Notes: a model not told the origin generated them from the letters alone. Numbered from the stretch's first letter, positions 23,010 through 31,713 are shown. The stretch is 50,501 nucleotides of DNA from SUG1106 sp051883095 (GCA_051883095.1 JBJETB010000054.1:1-50501), one strand, 5' to 3'. Numbers and translations: made by a program.

Positions 23010-23148
23010 CCCTCCTTAAACTTAAATTTAACAGCGAATGGACGACCCAAGGAGGGAGGGTTACTTATACCGCGCTTAATGTTGGCCTCGGTACGGCCGG
23101 ACTACCTACCGGCTCTGCAGATTTATCTGCGTTGTGTTTTTATCGCTG
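23010..23148 (-). ncRNA. yjdF-type riboswitch leader
   Basis: The 5' leader of yjdF folds into nested helices. P1 is CAGCGA (23143-23148) with TCGCTG (23032-23037). Inside are hairpins GCAGA/TCTGC (23117-23130), GCCGG/CCGGC (23096-23113) and TACCG/CGGTA (23068-23093). The tract CCCTCCCTCCTT (23049-23060) is complementary to the Shine-Dalgarno (23010-23017), suggesting translational control. The downstream gene is the one this riboswitch class is named for. I could not run a covariance model. Confidence 0.75.
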
Positions 23149-23160
23149 CGTTTCTATTAT

Positions 23161-23188
23161 GATATAATATATTTTCCGTAAAAGTCAA
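23161..23188 (-). promoter_or_regulatory. Promoter of yjdF
   Basis: TTGACT (23183-23188), 16-nt spacer, TATATC (23161-23166). The -35 hexamer lies in the left arm of repeat R1. Confidence 0.55.
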
Positions 23189-23438
23189 CCCTTCGGTCTC
23201 TGAAACCGTTGAAAATTGCTATGTTAAGGTTGACACATTTAATCGTAAACGGCAATTTATCTCTTATATCCATGTCAAGAGTCAACCCTTCATAGCCTGC
23301 AACCATTGGAATTACGTTGCAATGGGTTGACTATATGTCATAAAATAACAGTTAAAATCAATTTTAATGTAACAATTCGCAAAATTTGTCAACCTTCTGT
23401 GCTCCGAATACATTGAAAATCAATCGTGAAAGGTCGAC
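23184..23438. repeat. Array of three 51-bp inverted-repeat elements
   Basis: Three copies at 23184-23234, 23281-23331 and 23388-23438 are each exactly 51 bp, starting GTCAACC and ending GGTTGAC (GGTCGAC in the third). The centres differ apart from a TTGRA-like core at positions 26-30. Intervals between starts are 97 and 107 bp. The rest of this 300-bp gap is AT-rich and holds no gene. Confidence 0.85.
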
Positions 23439-23462
23439 TTTTTGCATTTTATTACTTATATT

Positions 23463-24359
23463 TTATATCCGGCCCTTCTTAACCCCGTTCAGCACCACGT
23501 AAACTCCTATCAGAACCACAACCGTTACTCCGAGGATAACATACATAGTGCCGACCTCCACTTTGTCATCGAAAAAGTAAATATTGCAGTCGATGGAATC
23601 TTTGATGGCCTCTACTACCTCATCAGGAAAGCCCTCATCACCCATTTCCTCAAACACGCCGCGCAGTGCGTGATTCCTCAGAAGTGAAGTTCCGTAGGTT
23701 CCCGGAAGGAATGCGAGAACTTTCTGCAGACCTTCGGAAAACTGTGAAATAGGCATATACGCACCGCATATGAAGCCGTAACCTGCGCTAACCACAGTTC
23801 CCACCGCCGAAATCTGTCCCTGTGTGGACAGGAACAGGTTGATTATAGACGAAAGCGCCGTGCCAAACAGTGACAGCAGGAAAATATCCAGCATAATCAT
23901 CAGCACGTCAGAGGCTGTCATATACCAGCCCGTAATTTTTATGTAAATAAAGCACACGCCCATGGCCACATAACATATAATCAGCGTCGCAATAAGCGTA
24001 GAAAGATAATATCCCATGGCCAGAGCCCAGCTCTTTACCGGAGTTATGGTCAGGTCGTTTCTGGTTCCGTTTACCTTATCCTGCACCATCAGCATATTGG
24101 AGCAGAAGGCGACTGTAATACATGATACTGCCAGCAGTGATGAGAACAGCTGCCCGCCGACGCATCCGTCTATGAGTCCCTCATCCACAGAAAAGAACTC
24201 AGGAATGGCACCTGTAAAAGAATCTCTGTAAACATTGGCAAGGAATGTAGCATACAGCACCAGCAGTATTACCGGTGTAATAAGTGATGTGAAAAACATG
24301 CCCTTATCCTTGAAGAACAGTTTTGTGTCTCTCTTTATCAGCGCTCTAAGCTCTTTCAC
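23463..24359 (-). CDS. ABC-2 type exporter permease (pair A)
   Basis: This 298-residue membrane protein has about six hydrophobic helices and the ABC-2 permease layout: an N-terminal cytoplasmic helix (LIKRDTKLFFKDKG), a first helix at about 25-45, a large extracytoplasmic loop, then a helix cluster with GFICGAYMPISQFSEGLQKVLAFLPGTYG, which is typical of DrrB/NodJ-type permeases. It pairs with the ATPase gene just upstream, overlapping it by 14 nt. I chose GTG at 24359, 8 nt after GGAGG; a GTG three codons earlier is too close to the ribosome site. The substrate is unknown. Confidence 0.88.
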   Translation of the reverse strand: MKELRALIKRDTKLFFKDKGMFFTSLITPVILLVLYATFLANVYRDSFTGAIPEFFSVDEGLIDGCVGGQLFSSLLAVSCITVAFCSNMLMVQDKVNGTRNDLTITPVKSWALAMGYYLSTLIATLIICYVAMGVCFIYIKITGWYMTASDVLMIMLDIFLLSLFGTALSSIINLFLSTQGQISAVGTVVSAGYGFICGAYMPISQFSEGLQKVLAFLPGTYGTSLLRNHALRGVFEEMGDEGFPDEVVEAIKDSIDCNIYFFDDKVEVGTMYVILGVTVVVLIGVYVVLNGVKKGRI

Positions 24360-25278
24360 CGGTCTCACCTCCTGTCAGAACCTTGCCTGTTGCGGCAAGG
24401 AAAATATCGTCCATTTTTCCCTTTGTAATCTCATAATCTCTGAAAATTTCCGGATGCTGCAGGATAAGCTCCGTCGCATGAGCCGTATCGGCAACCTCTA
24501 TACGGTAGGCTCCCGGAATCTTTTCAGGAGCAGCACCCAGTACTCTGGCTTCATCCTCTGTTACCCCATAAAGAGTGATGAAGTCTCCGGTATATTCATT
24601 CTTAAGCTCCAGAGGAGTACCCTCAGCAACGATTCTGCCGCTGTCCAGAATAACAACATAATCTGCATCTGCAGCCTCCTCCATATAATGAGTTGTAAGA
24701 AAAACCGTCATGTTCTGCTCTTTTCTCAGTCTGGAAATGGCACTCCATAGCAGCTTCCTCGTCTGCGGGTCAAGTCCCGTAGTAGGCTCATCCAGAATCA
24801 AAATCTTCGGGCTGTGAAGAAGAGCCCTGGCGATGTCGATTCTCCTCCGCTGACCTCCCGAAAGCTTACCCACCGTTCTCTTCATCAGGTCAGCAAAGTC
24901 CAGAAGTTCGGCAAGCTCCGACAGTCGTTTATTAAAGGCATCGCCGGTGATTCCGTAGAGAGCTGCTCTGCTTTCAAGATTTTCCTTTACGGAAAGGGCT
25001 TTGTCCAGTACAGAGTTCTGGAAAACAACTCCCAGCTCTCTTTTAATGCTGTCCACGCTCTCATCCAGATCTGTGCCGCTTATGACCACTTTGCCGCTGT
25101 CCTTTGACTGCTGACCGCACATTATGGAAATGGTCGTGCTCTTGCCTGCGCCATTTACACCCAGAAAAGCAAACAGTTCACCTTCCTTTACGCGAAAACT
25201 CAGATCGCGGACCGCCTTTACCTCTCCGAAGGTTTTGTTCAGATGCTCTATTTCGATTATGGTTTTTCTCTCACTCAT
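24346..25278 (-). CDS. ABC exporter ATP-binding protein (pair A, DrrA-like)
   Basis: This 310-residue ATPase has Walker A GVNGAGKST, Q-loop VFQNSVLD, signature LSGGQRRRIDIARALLHSP, Walker B ILILDEPTTGLD and H-loop TTHYMEEA, followed by a C-terminal extension of about 90 residues as in DrrA/CcmA-type drug exporters. It energises the permease encoded next. It starts at ATG after GGAGAG. It lies 37 nt downstream of pair B, so all three exporters may be read together. Confidence 0.94.
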   Translation of the reverse strand: MSERKTIIEIEHLNKTFGEVKAVRDLSFRVKEGELFAFLGVNGAGKSTTISIMCGQQSKDSGKVVISGTDLDESVDSIKRELGVVFQNSVLDKALSVKENLESRAALYGITGDAFNKRLSELAELLDFADLMKRTVGKLSGGQRRRIDIARALLHSPKILILDEPTTGLDPQTRKLLWSAISRLRKEQNMTVFLTTHYMEEAADADYVVILDSGRIVAEGTPLELKNEYTGDFITLYGVTEDEARVLGAAPEKIPGAYRIEVADTAHATELILQHPEIFRDYEITKGKMDDIFLAATGKVLTGGETGERA

Positions 25279-25315
25279 ATATAATCTCTCCTATGTCAGC
25301 TACTAAATCTAAATG

Positions 25316-26926
25316 TTACAGTTCTGCAAAAATCTTTGTTCCCCTTTTTCTCAGCCATAGCAGCAGTAAACAAGCCGCTGCGGCTATAATTACTATCGCC
25401 AGTACAAGATATGCCATAGGTGCCAACAGGTTTCTGAGAAGAAAATACAGACCTCCCAGCGCCAGCACCTCAAGCCAGCTTCCGAATATGGCAATCAACA
25501 CAGCTATGCTTTGTTTGATTACCACTGTCTCATTGACCCAGTTCAGATTAGGCATTTTCAGATTCAACGCCAGTCCTACAGCCGCTCCCAGAACGATAAA
25601 GACCAGTTCAAACATACCGACAAGAACTGCATCCACAGGACTGATTCCGAGCATAACAGAAATGCTGACAATGCATATAACAGCAGGAACTGATGTCACA
25701 AGCACATGCAGCAGCAGTTTTGCTTTAAACACCGTCCAGGGGGATATGGGCATGGACTGAAGAATCCATATATTCTTTCCTTCCAGGGAAACAGACGGGG
25801 CCGTAATATCGTTCATAGCAGTCACCAGGCCCAGCATTCCCGCCAAAGCCAGCGGTATCATACTATCTGCACCCGGCATCATCTGATTGAGCATCTCCAT
25901 AAGCTGATGCAGATAATCGGATTTGACCACAGCTATGACTGCTCCTGCCAGAAAAGCAACCGTGCCCAGGCCGCAGTTGATAAGATATACAGTGCTTCCC
26001 GTAAAACGTTTTGCTTCTTTCTTAAAGAGCGCGCCCAGCTGAGAACCGGCCTTCATGGATTTTTGTATGTATGTGGCCTTAACCACAGTGTCCTTTGCAA
26101 TGGCAATCTTGATAAAGCTTACAGATAGCAGGAAGTACACTATCACAAACAGTGCGATCACTATACCTGCAAAAATGGCCAGAGAACCGGCCTTCCCTTC
26201 ACATGCAAGGCCCAGATGGTAGACGGGGAAAAGCGCCTTCCTTACTGTACTTCCTATCTTATCTCCGTTTACAAGAATCAGCTGCAGATAATTATAAACC
26301 TTTGTATATACATAGAAATATCCGCCCAGAAGCCCCAGCGTCACAACTATGCTGATAAGTCTTTTAACGCTGCCTTTAAGGTGAGCAGAAATCAGGCCCA
26401 TGAGCCATCCCAGCACACAGGAAAGCACCAGTGCAAACAGCGAAACCAGAAGGATCACTATAATCTGAGAAGCTACACTTACGACTCCACCGAACCCTTT
26501 AATATGATAAACCAGCATTGACGGCACCATAACCACCAGAGTAAATTCAAAGCTCATTATAAAGATGCTTGTCATACGTGCCAGCAGAAGTGCCGATGGC
26601 TTAACAGGCATGGAAAGCAGCAGTTCGTTGTCTCTCGCCCGGTAAAGCCCCGAGTATGCAGTAAAAATGCTTCCGAAAACACCTGCCACAATGGCCATCA
26701 ATCCTACAATGGCAAAGTACAGCCAGCCAAGACCTGCATTTACCAGCGGCTCACATAACATGTCAGCCATAAGGTAAAACAGCCATCCCATGGCAACCAC
26801 CACATAGACCATAAGAAGAGCATACATAATCAGTGAACCCTTGGAGCGCCGCTTTCCCTTCTTTGAGCTCTGATAAAGAAAAGCTCCCAGCTCCATGAGC
26901 TGCTTTTTGACGAGAACCTTAACCAT
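25316..26926 (-). CDS. Large ABC exporter permease (pair B)
   Basis: This 536-residue membrane protein has about twelve hydrophobic segments in two halves, resembling large two-lobed ABC exporter permeases of Firmicutes. The segment YRARDNELLLSMPVKPSALLLARM and its second-half counterpart SLEGKNIWILQSMPISPWTVFKAK mark the coupling regions that contact the ATPase. ATG at 26926 follows GGAGG and overlaps the ATPase gene by 8 nt. The substrate is unknown; such systems often handle peptides or lipids. Confidence 0.85.
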   Translation of the reverse strand: MVKVLVKKQLMELGAFLYQSSKKGKRRSKGSLIMYALLMVYVVVAMGWLFYLMADMLCEPLVNAGLGWLYFAIVGLMAIVAGVFGSIFTAYSGLYRARDNELLLSMPVKPSALLLARMTSIFIMSFEFTLVVMVPSMLVYHIKGFGGVVSVASQIIVILLVSLFALVLSCVLGWLMGLISAHLKGSVKRLISIVVTLGLLGGYFYVYTKVYNYLQLILVNGDKIGSTVRKALFPVYHLGLACEGKAGSLAIFAGIVIALFVIVYFLLSVSFIKIAIAKDTVVKATYIQKSMKAGSQLGALFKKEAKRFTGSTVYLINCGLGTVAFLAGAVIAVVKSDYLHQLMEMLNQMMPGADSMIPLALAGMLGLVTAMNDITAPSVSLEGKNIWILQSMPISPWTVFKAKLLLHVLVTSVPAVICIVSISVMLGISPVDAVLVGMFELVFIVLGAAVGLALNLKMPNLNWVNETVVIKQSIAVLIAIFGSWLEVLALGGLYFLLRNLLAPMAYLVLAIVIIAAAACLLLLWLRKRGTKIFAEL

Positions 26927-27632
26927 GATTTTCCTCCAGCTCAAGGAATACAGATTCAAGGGATTCATCTCCCCTTACCTCCTCCATAGTTCCGGATTTA
27001 ATCAGTCTGCCGCCCTTGATGATGGCGATTCTGTCGCAAAGCTTTTCGGCCACCTCCAGAACGTGAGTTGAGAAGAAAATAGCTCCGCCATCATCGCAGA
27101 TTTTGCGCATAATCTCCTTGAGAAGATGTGATGCTTTAGGATCCAGGCCCACGAAAGGCTCATCCATTATGATAAGCTTCGGCTCGTGTATCAGTGCAGA
27201 AATCAGCGCCAGCTTCTGCTTCATTCCGTGGGAATATGCACTTATGGGCTGCGCCAGATCTTCCGTAAGTTCAAAGATATCCGCATAACGGTGGATAAGC
27301 TCTTCTCTCCTGGATGCGCTCACACCGAAAATATCCGCAACAAAATTCAGATACTGGATTCCAGTCATAAAATCATATAAATCCGGATTGTCCGGTATAT
27401 ATGCCAGCATGGATTTACACTCCAGGGGGCTTTCTTTAATAGATTTTCCTCCGATGTAAATCTCTCCGCTGTCGAAAGGCAAAATTCCGCAGCATGCCTT
27501 TATGGTAGTGGTTTTGCCGGCTCCGTTATGTCCGATAAAGCCATATATTTCTCCCAGTTTTATCTGCAGTGACAGATCGTCTACTGCTTTTTTCTCTCCA
27601 TACTGCTTAGTAAGATGTTCTATTCTGAGCAT
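26919..27632 (-). CDS. ABC exporter ATP-binding protein (pair B)
   Basis: This 237-residue ATPase has Walker A GHNGAGKTT, a Q-loop region DNPDLYDFMTG, signature YSHGMKQKLALISAL (a variant of LSGGQ), Walker B LIIMDEPFVGLD and H-loop STHVLEVAEK. The YSHGMKQK variant is common in ABC-2 exporters of this type. ATG at 27632 follows AGGAGG by 10 nt; the ATG three codons earlier is too close. It pairs with the large permease. Confidence 0.93.
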   Translation of the reverse strand: MLRIEHLTKQYGEKKAVDDLSLQIKLGEIYGFIGHNGAGKTTTIKACCGILPFDSGEIYIGGKSIKESPLECKSMLAYIPDNPDLYDFMTGIQYLNFVADIFGVSASRREELIHRYADIFELTEDLAQPISAYSHGMKQKLALISALIHEPKLIIMDEPFVGLDPKASHLLKEIMRKICDDGGAIFFSTHVLEVAEKLCDRIAIIKGGRLIKSGTMEEVRGDESLESVFLELEENHG

Positions 27633-27690
27633 TGCTCTCATACCTCCTATACTCTTTTGCCCGATTATATACCTTCCAGTCGGTGTAAGG

Positions 27691-28479
27691 TCAAGGGTTA
27701 ATATCTTTTTTTGTGTATTTTATGTAGGCGGCAATAATTCCTGCGATTCCAAGTGCCATGCCTATGCATACCATTACAGAATCTATCTCGCCGTTTGTGA
27801 TTATATCAGCACCGTCGGAAAATCCGAAAGGTGTAATGTACTTTACAAATTCAGCTTTATCCGAAATGTTGGCCACAATGTTGAGGAAATACATCATTAC
27901 GGCAATGCCAAGTCCGATTCCGATTCCTCCCCTTCTTACGAATGCCGAAATACCGAAGCAGATGCCTCCGATTTCAAGCTGCATAAGAAAATATGCCAGA
28001 TGCATCAGCAAAATGTTTTTCCATGGAATCTCCTCGCCCACGATGTACATGGAGCCTATGGAAATTGCCAGGGTCAGGACATTCATAATAACAATCTGTA
28101 TTAAAACCGCCGCCAGTTTTTCCGTTATTATGCTTACTCTGCTCACCGGGTGTGTCATCAGGAACTCTGCAGTGTGATCCTTTTCTTCCTTGGCAAGAAC
28201 CGTAACCGCACAGAAGGCCGCAAAGAATGCTCCTCCCAGTCCCAGAATGTTTCCGCATTCTATGGCATAAAAGCCGTCAAGACTGCCAAAGCTGATTCTG
28301 TCCATACCGAAAGCCGCCGAAAAGCTGCCCATGGATGCAAACATATCGCTTACGCTGTCCATTTCGCCCTTCATTTCAGGGAACAGCAGAACGCATGTGG
28401 CCATAAGGAAGCCGATAGAAGCCGTCCAGATTATGAGTGAAAGCTTCGACTGTTTCATTTCGTGTTTAAAGAGTGTCAT
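27691..28479 (-). CDS. ABC-2 permease (pair C)
   Basis: This 262-residue membrane protein has six predicted helices. It shows an N-terminal FKHEMKQSKLSLIIW amphipathic stretch and the EEKDHTAEFLMTHPVSRVSIITEKL segment that recurs in ABC-2 (YhaP/natB-like) permeases as the site contacting the ATPase. ATG at 28479 follows GGAGG. It overlaps the upstream ATPase gene by 14 nt and is last in the tetR-ATPase-permease unit. Confidence 0.88.
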   Translation of the reverse strand: MTLFKHEMKQSKLSLIIWTASIGFLMATCVLLFPEMKGEMDSVSDMFASMGSFSAAFGMDRISFGSLDGFYAIECGNILGLGGAFFAAFCAVTVLAKEEKDHTAEFLMTHPVSRVSIITEKLAAVLIQIVIMNVLTLAISIGSMYIVGEEIPWKNILLMHLAYFLMQLEIGGICFGISAFVRRGGIGIGLGIAVMMYFLNIVANISDKAEFVKYITPFGFSDGADIITNGEIDSVMVCIGMALGIAGIIAAYIKYTKKDINP

Positions 28480-29383
28480 TCTGCTCACCTCCCTTTAATG
28501 CTGCCGCATCCTGCGGTTCGTCCTGATAATAATGCATGAATATTTCTTCAAGATCAGGCTCTGCTATAGAGAGGTCAATTACCCGCCCTGCTGCCAGTAC
28601 CGTCAGCAGTTCTTTTATGTCACCGCCGTAAAGGAAATTCACACCGCCTTCAAAATGCTGTACATCCCTTACATCCGTCAGCCCTCCCAGGAAAACATCT
28701 CCGTGGACGGTTACTCTCTTAGCGCTGGTCTTAGCCAGAGATTCCACGCTGTCACAAGCAATCAGCCTGCCTTCTCTGATTATGGCTGCCCGTGTGCAGT
28801 TTCTCTGTATTTCAGAAAGCACATGGGAGGACAGGAAAACCGTCATCCCGCTGCGATTCTTTTCCCTCAGTATTTCAAAGAACTCCCTCTGCATCAGCGG
28901 GTCAAGTCCACTTGTAGGCTCATCCAGTATGCAGAGTTTAGGATTATGCTGAAGTGCGCACACTATTCCAACTTTCTTTCTGTTGCCAAAAGAAAGCTCC
29001 TCCACCTTCTTCTCTGTATCAAGCTGTAGTCTGTCACAAAGAGTTGCAGCCTCTGCACTGCAGTCTCTCTTCCTGAGATCGGCCGACAGCTTTATTACAT
29101 CCTTCACCTTCATACTGTTATAGAAAACAGCCTCTGAAGGCAGATAGCCCACATCTGCCAGTATCTGGTCTTTTTTGCCGGATACGTCCTTTCCGAATAT
29201 GCTTGCGCTGCCGCCGCTGCTCTTAATAAGTCCTGTCAGGATTCTTATTGTGGTCGATTTGCCGGCCCCGTTAGGTCCGATAAAACCAAAGAATTCACCT
29301 TCTTCAACAGCAAGATTCAGGCACGTTATGCCCCTTGCTTTGCCGTAGAACTTGGTCAGTCCTTTTGTCTCTATTGCTTTCAT
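28466..29383 (-). CDS. ABC exporter ATP-binding protein (pair C)
   Basis: This 305-residue ATPase has Walker A GPNGAGKST, Q-loop YLPSEAVFY, signature LSFGNRKKVGIVCAL (SFGN variant), Walker B LCILDEPTSGLD and H-loop SSHVLSEI, with a C-terminal domain of about 85 residues. It belongs with the permease encoded immediately downstream. ATG at 29383 uses a ribosome site within the 3' end of tetR, and the genes are separated by a single base, so all three are translationally coupled. Confidence 0.93.
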   Translation of the reverse strand: MKAIETKGLTKFYGKARGITCLNLAVEEGEFFGFIGPNGAGKSTTIRILTGLIKSSGGSASIFGKDVSGKKDQILADVGYLPSEAVFYNSMKVKDVIKLSADLRKRDCSAEAATLCDRLQLDTEKKVEELSFGNRKKVGIVCALQHNPKLCILDEPTSGLDPLMQREFFEILREKNRSGMTVFLSSHVLSEIQRNCTRAAIIREGRLIACDSVESLAKTSAKRVTVHGDVFLGGLTDVRDVQHFEGGVNFLYGGDIKELLTVLAAGRVIDLSIAEPDLEEIFMHYYQDEPQDAAALKGGEQNDTL

Positions 29384-29384
29384 G

Positions 29385-30026
29385 TTATTCACCCTTTGCA
29401 GAGCCTTGAGGCATCTGCCCTTTTCTCAAAAAAATGCTTTTCCAGAACTCGATTATCTCGGTAAAATCCTTTTCCATCTTATCAGCATCAATTTTTCCGC
29501 TGCTGACCATTTCCCATACATAGCCCTCTGATGCCAGGTACATTTCCCTGTACATCATCCTCAGGTCAAGCCCCTCTGCAAACTGCCCGGGATCGATGCC
29601 GGCCAGTGTTGCCGATGCACTCAGACCTTTCAGCTTCTGATAGCTTTTCTGTATTTCTCCGCAGACCTCAGGATCTTTCTCATAGAAAGCTTTAATCACG
29701 AAAACGCCCATGTCTGGATACTGCTTCATAATCCTTATCTTCACCTGCATGCCGCTGTACATCATCTCGAAGAGATCTTTTTTTTCGTAACAGCCGTATT
29801 CTTTCATGTACTCAATGGTGACCTGAGCACACTTTTCCCACAGGAACAGATAAAGCTCCTTCTTATTGCGAAAGTAGTAAAACAGCAGTGATTTGCTGAT
29901 GCCCGCCTCTGCGGCTATCTCGCTTACCGGGCTCTTTTTATACGTGTTTTGTGAAAACACCCTGAAGCCCGCATTGATGATTGCCTGCTGTTTTTCCTCA
30001 GGCAGTGAAAAGAATTTTTCGTTCAT
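29385..30026 (-). CDS. TetR/AcrR family regulator of the ABC operon
   Basis: This 213-residue one-component repressor has an N-terminal helix-turn-helix (about 12-55) with INAGFRVFSQNTYKKSPVSEIAAEAGISKSLLFYYFRNKKEL, written here in parts: SEIAAEAGISK is the recognition region and LLFYYFRNK the typical end. The ligand domain is not informative about its effector. It heads the operon with ABC pair C, and its own ribosome site is overlapped by a perfect palindrome TGACCG-TAT-CGGTCA, so autoregulation is likely. It starts at ATG after GGAGG. Confidence 0.92.
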   Translation of the reverse strand: MNEKFFSLPEEKQQAIINAGFRVFSQNTYKKSPVSEIAAEAGISKSLLFYYFRNKKELYLFLWEKCAQVTIEYMKEYGCYEKKDLFEMMYSGMQVKIRIMKQYPDMGVFVIKAFYEKDPEVCGEIQKSYQKLKGLSASATLAGIDPGQFAEGLDLRMMYREMYLASEGYVWEMVSSGKIDADKMEKDFTEIIEFWKSIFLRKGQMPQGSAKGE

Positions 30027-30039
30027 GGAAAACCTCCGC

Positions 30040-30078
30040 TGACCGTATCGGTCAATTATAATTATATACCATTGACCG
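30040..30078 (-). promoter_or_regulatory. TetR operator and promoter region
   Basis: The palindrome TGACCGTATCGGTCA (30040-30054) sits between -10-like TATAAT repeats and the tetR start. A second half-site TGACCG is at 30073-30078 on the other side of the -10. Confidence 0.7.
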
Positions 30079-30107
30079 TTTTGCGGAAGACCCTTTTCTT
30101 AAGAAAA

Positions 30108-30947
30108 TCAGGCTTTTTTAATTCTGAGATCTCCTGACGTGGTATCTACGGTGAATCTGTCGCTGCCCTTACCGGCCACGTATTTGCTGCCTTTTTGGAT
30201 CATCTCTATGTCACTGTCAAAATCTCCGCTTGTAGTGTCATAGTTTATGGTGAAATTTCCTTTCTTAGGAAGGAGCAGCGTGACTTTACCGGAAACTGTG
30301 CCTATCTCACAGTCGTCAATAGACTTTTTCAGGTTCATCCTCACACTGCCGCTGATAGTTTCGATGTCTGCACCCTTAGGTCCATCAGGCGCTGTTATGT
30401 CTATATCGCCCGATACGGAATCAGCATCTATGCTCCTTACACCATAAAGTTTCGCTTCAACGCTGCCGGAAACCGTTTCAAAATTTACATCCTTTACATT
30501 CAGTTCCGAAGCTGTTACATCGGCTGAAACCGTCTCAATTTCCGCCCCCTCGAGCTTGAGCTCCTTTGGCAGAGTCAGCTTCAGTGTTTTGTCACAGTTG
30601 TTTACGTTTATTTTTCCTGCCTTGCAGAACTTGATATGAAGAGTATCGTCTTCTACAAACCATCTCATTGTAAGTTCATCCGTAATCTCGTCTTTGGAAG
30701 TTTCCTCAAAAACTATTTCGTCACCTTTGCCGTATGAGATTTCCACATTCCCTGAGATCCAGTCGATTTCAAGATTTCTGATGTTATCTGATGTGCTTCC
30801 GCTTCCTATAGAATAGCTGTCTGCGTTGTCATATTTTATAGTGCTTAGGCCGCCACCCGTGTGAATTACACAGCCGGAAAGCATTATCATGCATGCTATC
30901 AATGCTGCTGCAGCTAATGTTCTTTTTAATCCTTTTATTCTTTTCAT
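30108..30947 (-). CDS. DUF4097 beta-strand repeat lipoprotein
   Basis: This 279-residue predicted lipoprotein has a basic start, hydrophobic core and lipobox LSGC (C26). The mature protein is built of repeating beta units typical of DUF4097: VSADVTASELNVKDVNFE, then TVSGSVEAKL, ADSVSGDIDI, ETISGSVRM, GTVSGKVTLL and TTSGDFDSD with a period of about 20-22 residues, forming a probable beta-helix. Related proteins (LiaG-like) belong to envelope-stress operons, which is family knowledge only. It stands alone, upstream of tetR on the same strand, and its promoter region is flanked by the 38-bp repeats. Confidence 0.9.
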   Translation of the reverse strand: MKRIKGLKRTLAAAALIACMIMLSGCVIHTGGGLSTIKYDNADSYSIGSGSTSDNIRNLEIDWISGNVEISYGKGDEIVFEETSKDEITDELTMRWFVEDDTLHIKFCKAGKINVNNCDKTLKLTLPKELKLEGAEIETVSADVTASELNVKDVNFETVSGSVEAKLYGVRSIDADSVSGDIDITAPDGPKGADIETISGSVRMNLKKSIDDCEIGTVSGKVTLLLPKKGNFTINYDTTSGDFDSDIEMIQKGSKYVAGKGSDRFTVDTTSGDLRIKKA

Positions 30948-31025
30948 AATTTTCCTTCTTTCTTGCTTGCTTAGATGATGTTTCTGGTCTTCCCGCAGGG
31001 CATTGTAATATTATTCCACGCTTTG

Positions 31026-31229
31026 GTTTTCCAAAATTGCCGATTTGTTTTCCTTTAGAAAACCAAATATCATATATTGAAAACTTTGCACTGTGAAAAT
31101 GTTAAAACACATCAGATATGTTAAAATCAGGAGCAATATATGCATCTTTTATATTACATATAATGTCATTAATTCAATTAACTGAGAAATCGTTTTCCAA
31201 ACAGCTCTTTTTGTTTTCCAAAAGAAAAC
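31026..31229. repeat. Pair of 38-bp inverted-repeat elements
   Basis: Copies at 31026-31063 and 31192-31229 are both 38 bp. Each starts GTTTTCCAAA, has TTGTTTTCC at positions 20-28 and ends GAAAAC. The inner part GTTTTC-N5-GAAAAC is a 17-bp palindrome, and GTTTTC recurs 21 bp apart. The surrounding gap (30948-31263) is AT-rich with no gene. Confidence 0.75.
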
Positions 31230-31263
31230 AAATCGGGCAAAAGAGAAAACCTGTATTACACTC

Positions 31264-31713
31264 CTATGAAATTTCCATCTTCATAGGAGTATACCTTATT
31301 CCATTTGTAATACATTCGTCGCCTGTCGGCTTGAATCCCAGCCTGCGATACACCTCCACGGCATAAGGGGAAGAATTAACCGTAAACATGCCGATTCCCT
31401 GCAGCTGATAATCGCTGAGCATTTTTTCAAACAGCTGTCTGCCTATGCCCTGTCTGTGATATTCGGCCTTCACGAAGAACAGGCTGATGTGAGAGGGTTT
31501 CCTCATAGCCAGCACGCCTACAATATCCGAGGCTTTATCGAAAGCCCCATAAAAATCAAGTTTCCCTATTTCCTCCTCATTATCAAGAAAGCCCCTGAAC
31601 TCCGCAATTCCCTCTTCAGAGTACTCCGGTGCTTCAAAGCGGCAGAATACCTCCCACACCAATGAAAGTGCCTCCGTCAGCTGCTCAGCCTGCAGGTTTT
31701 TTACTTTAAACAT
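31264..31713 (-). CDS. GNAT family N-acetyltransferase
   Basis: This 149-residue acetyl-CoA-dependent acetyltransferase has the GNAT core: beta4 with SDIVGVLAMRKPSHISLFFVK, then the acetyl-CoA loop YHRQGIGRQLFEKML (motif Q/RxxGxG/A) and a C-terminal VNSSPYAVEVYRRLGFKPTGDE. The substrate is unknown. It overlaps the GyrI-like gene by 8 nt and is last in an operon of small-molecule-response genes. Confidence 0.92.
   Translation of the reverse strand: MFKVKNLQAEQLTEALSLVWEVFCRFEAPEYSEEGIAEFRGFLDNEEEIGKLDFYGAFDKASDIVGVLAMRKPSHISLFFVKAEYHRQGIGRQLFEKMLSDYQLQGIGMFTVNSSPYAVEVYRRLGFKPTGDECITNGIRYTPMKMEIS

Noticed and set aside
23184..23438. The 51-bp elements as integron attC sites
   Set aside because: The arms do not give the RYYYAAC/GTTRRRY pattern in the right place, no gene cassettes lie between copies, and no integrase is present.
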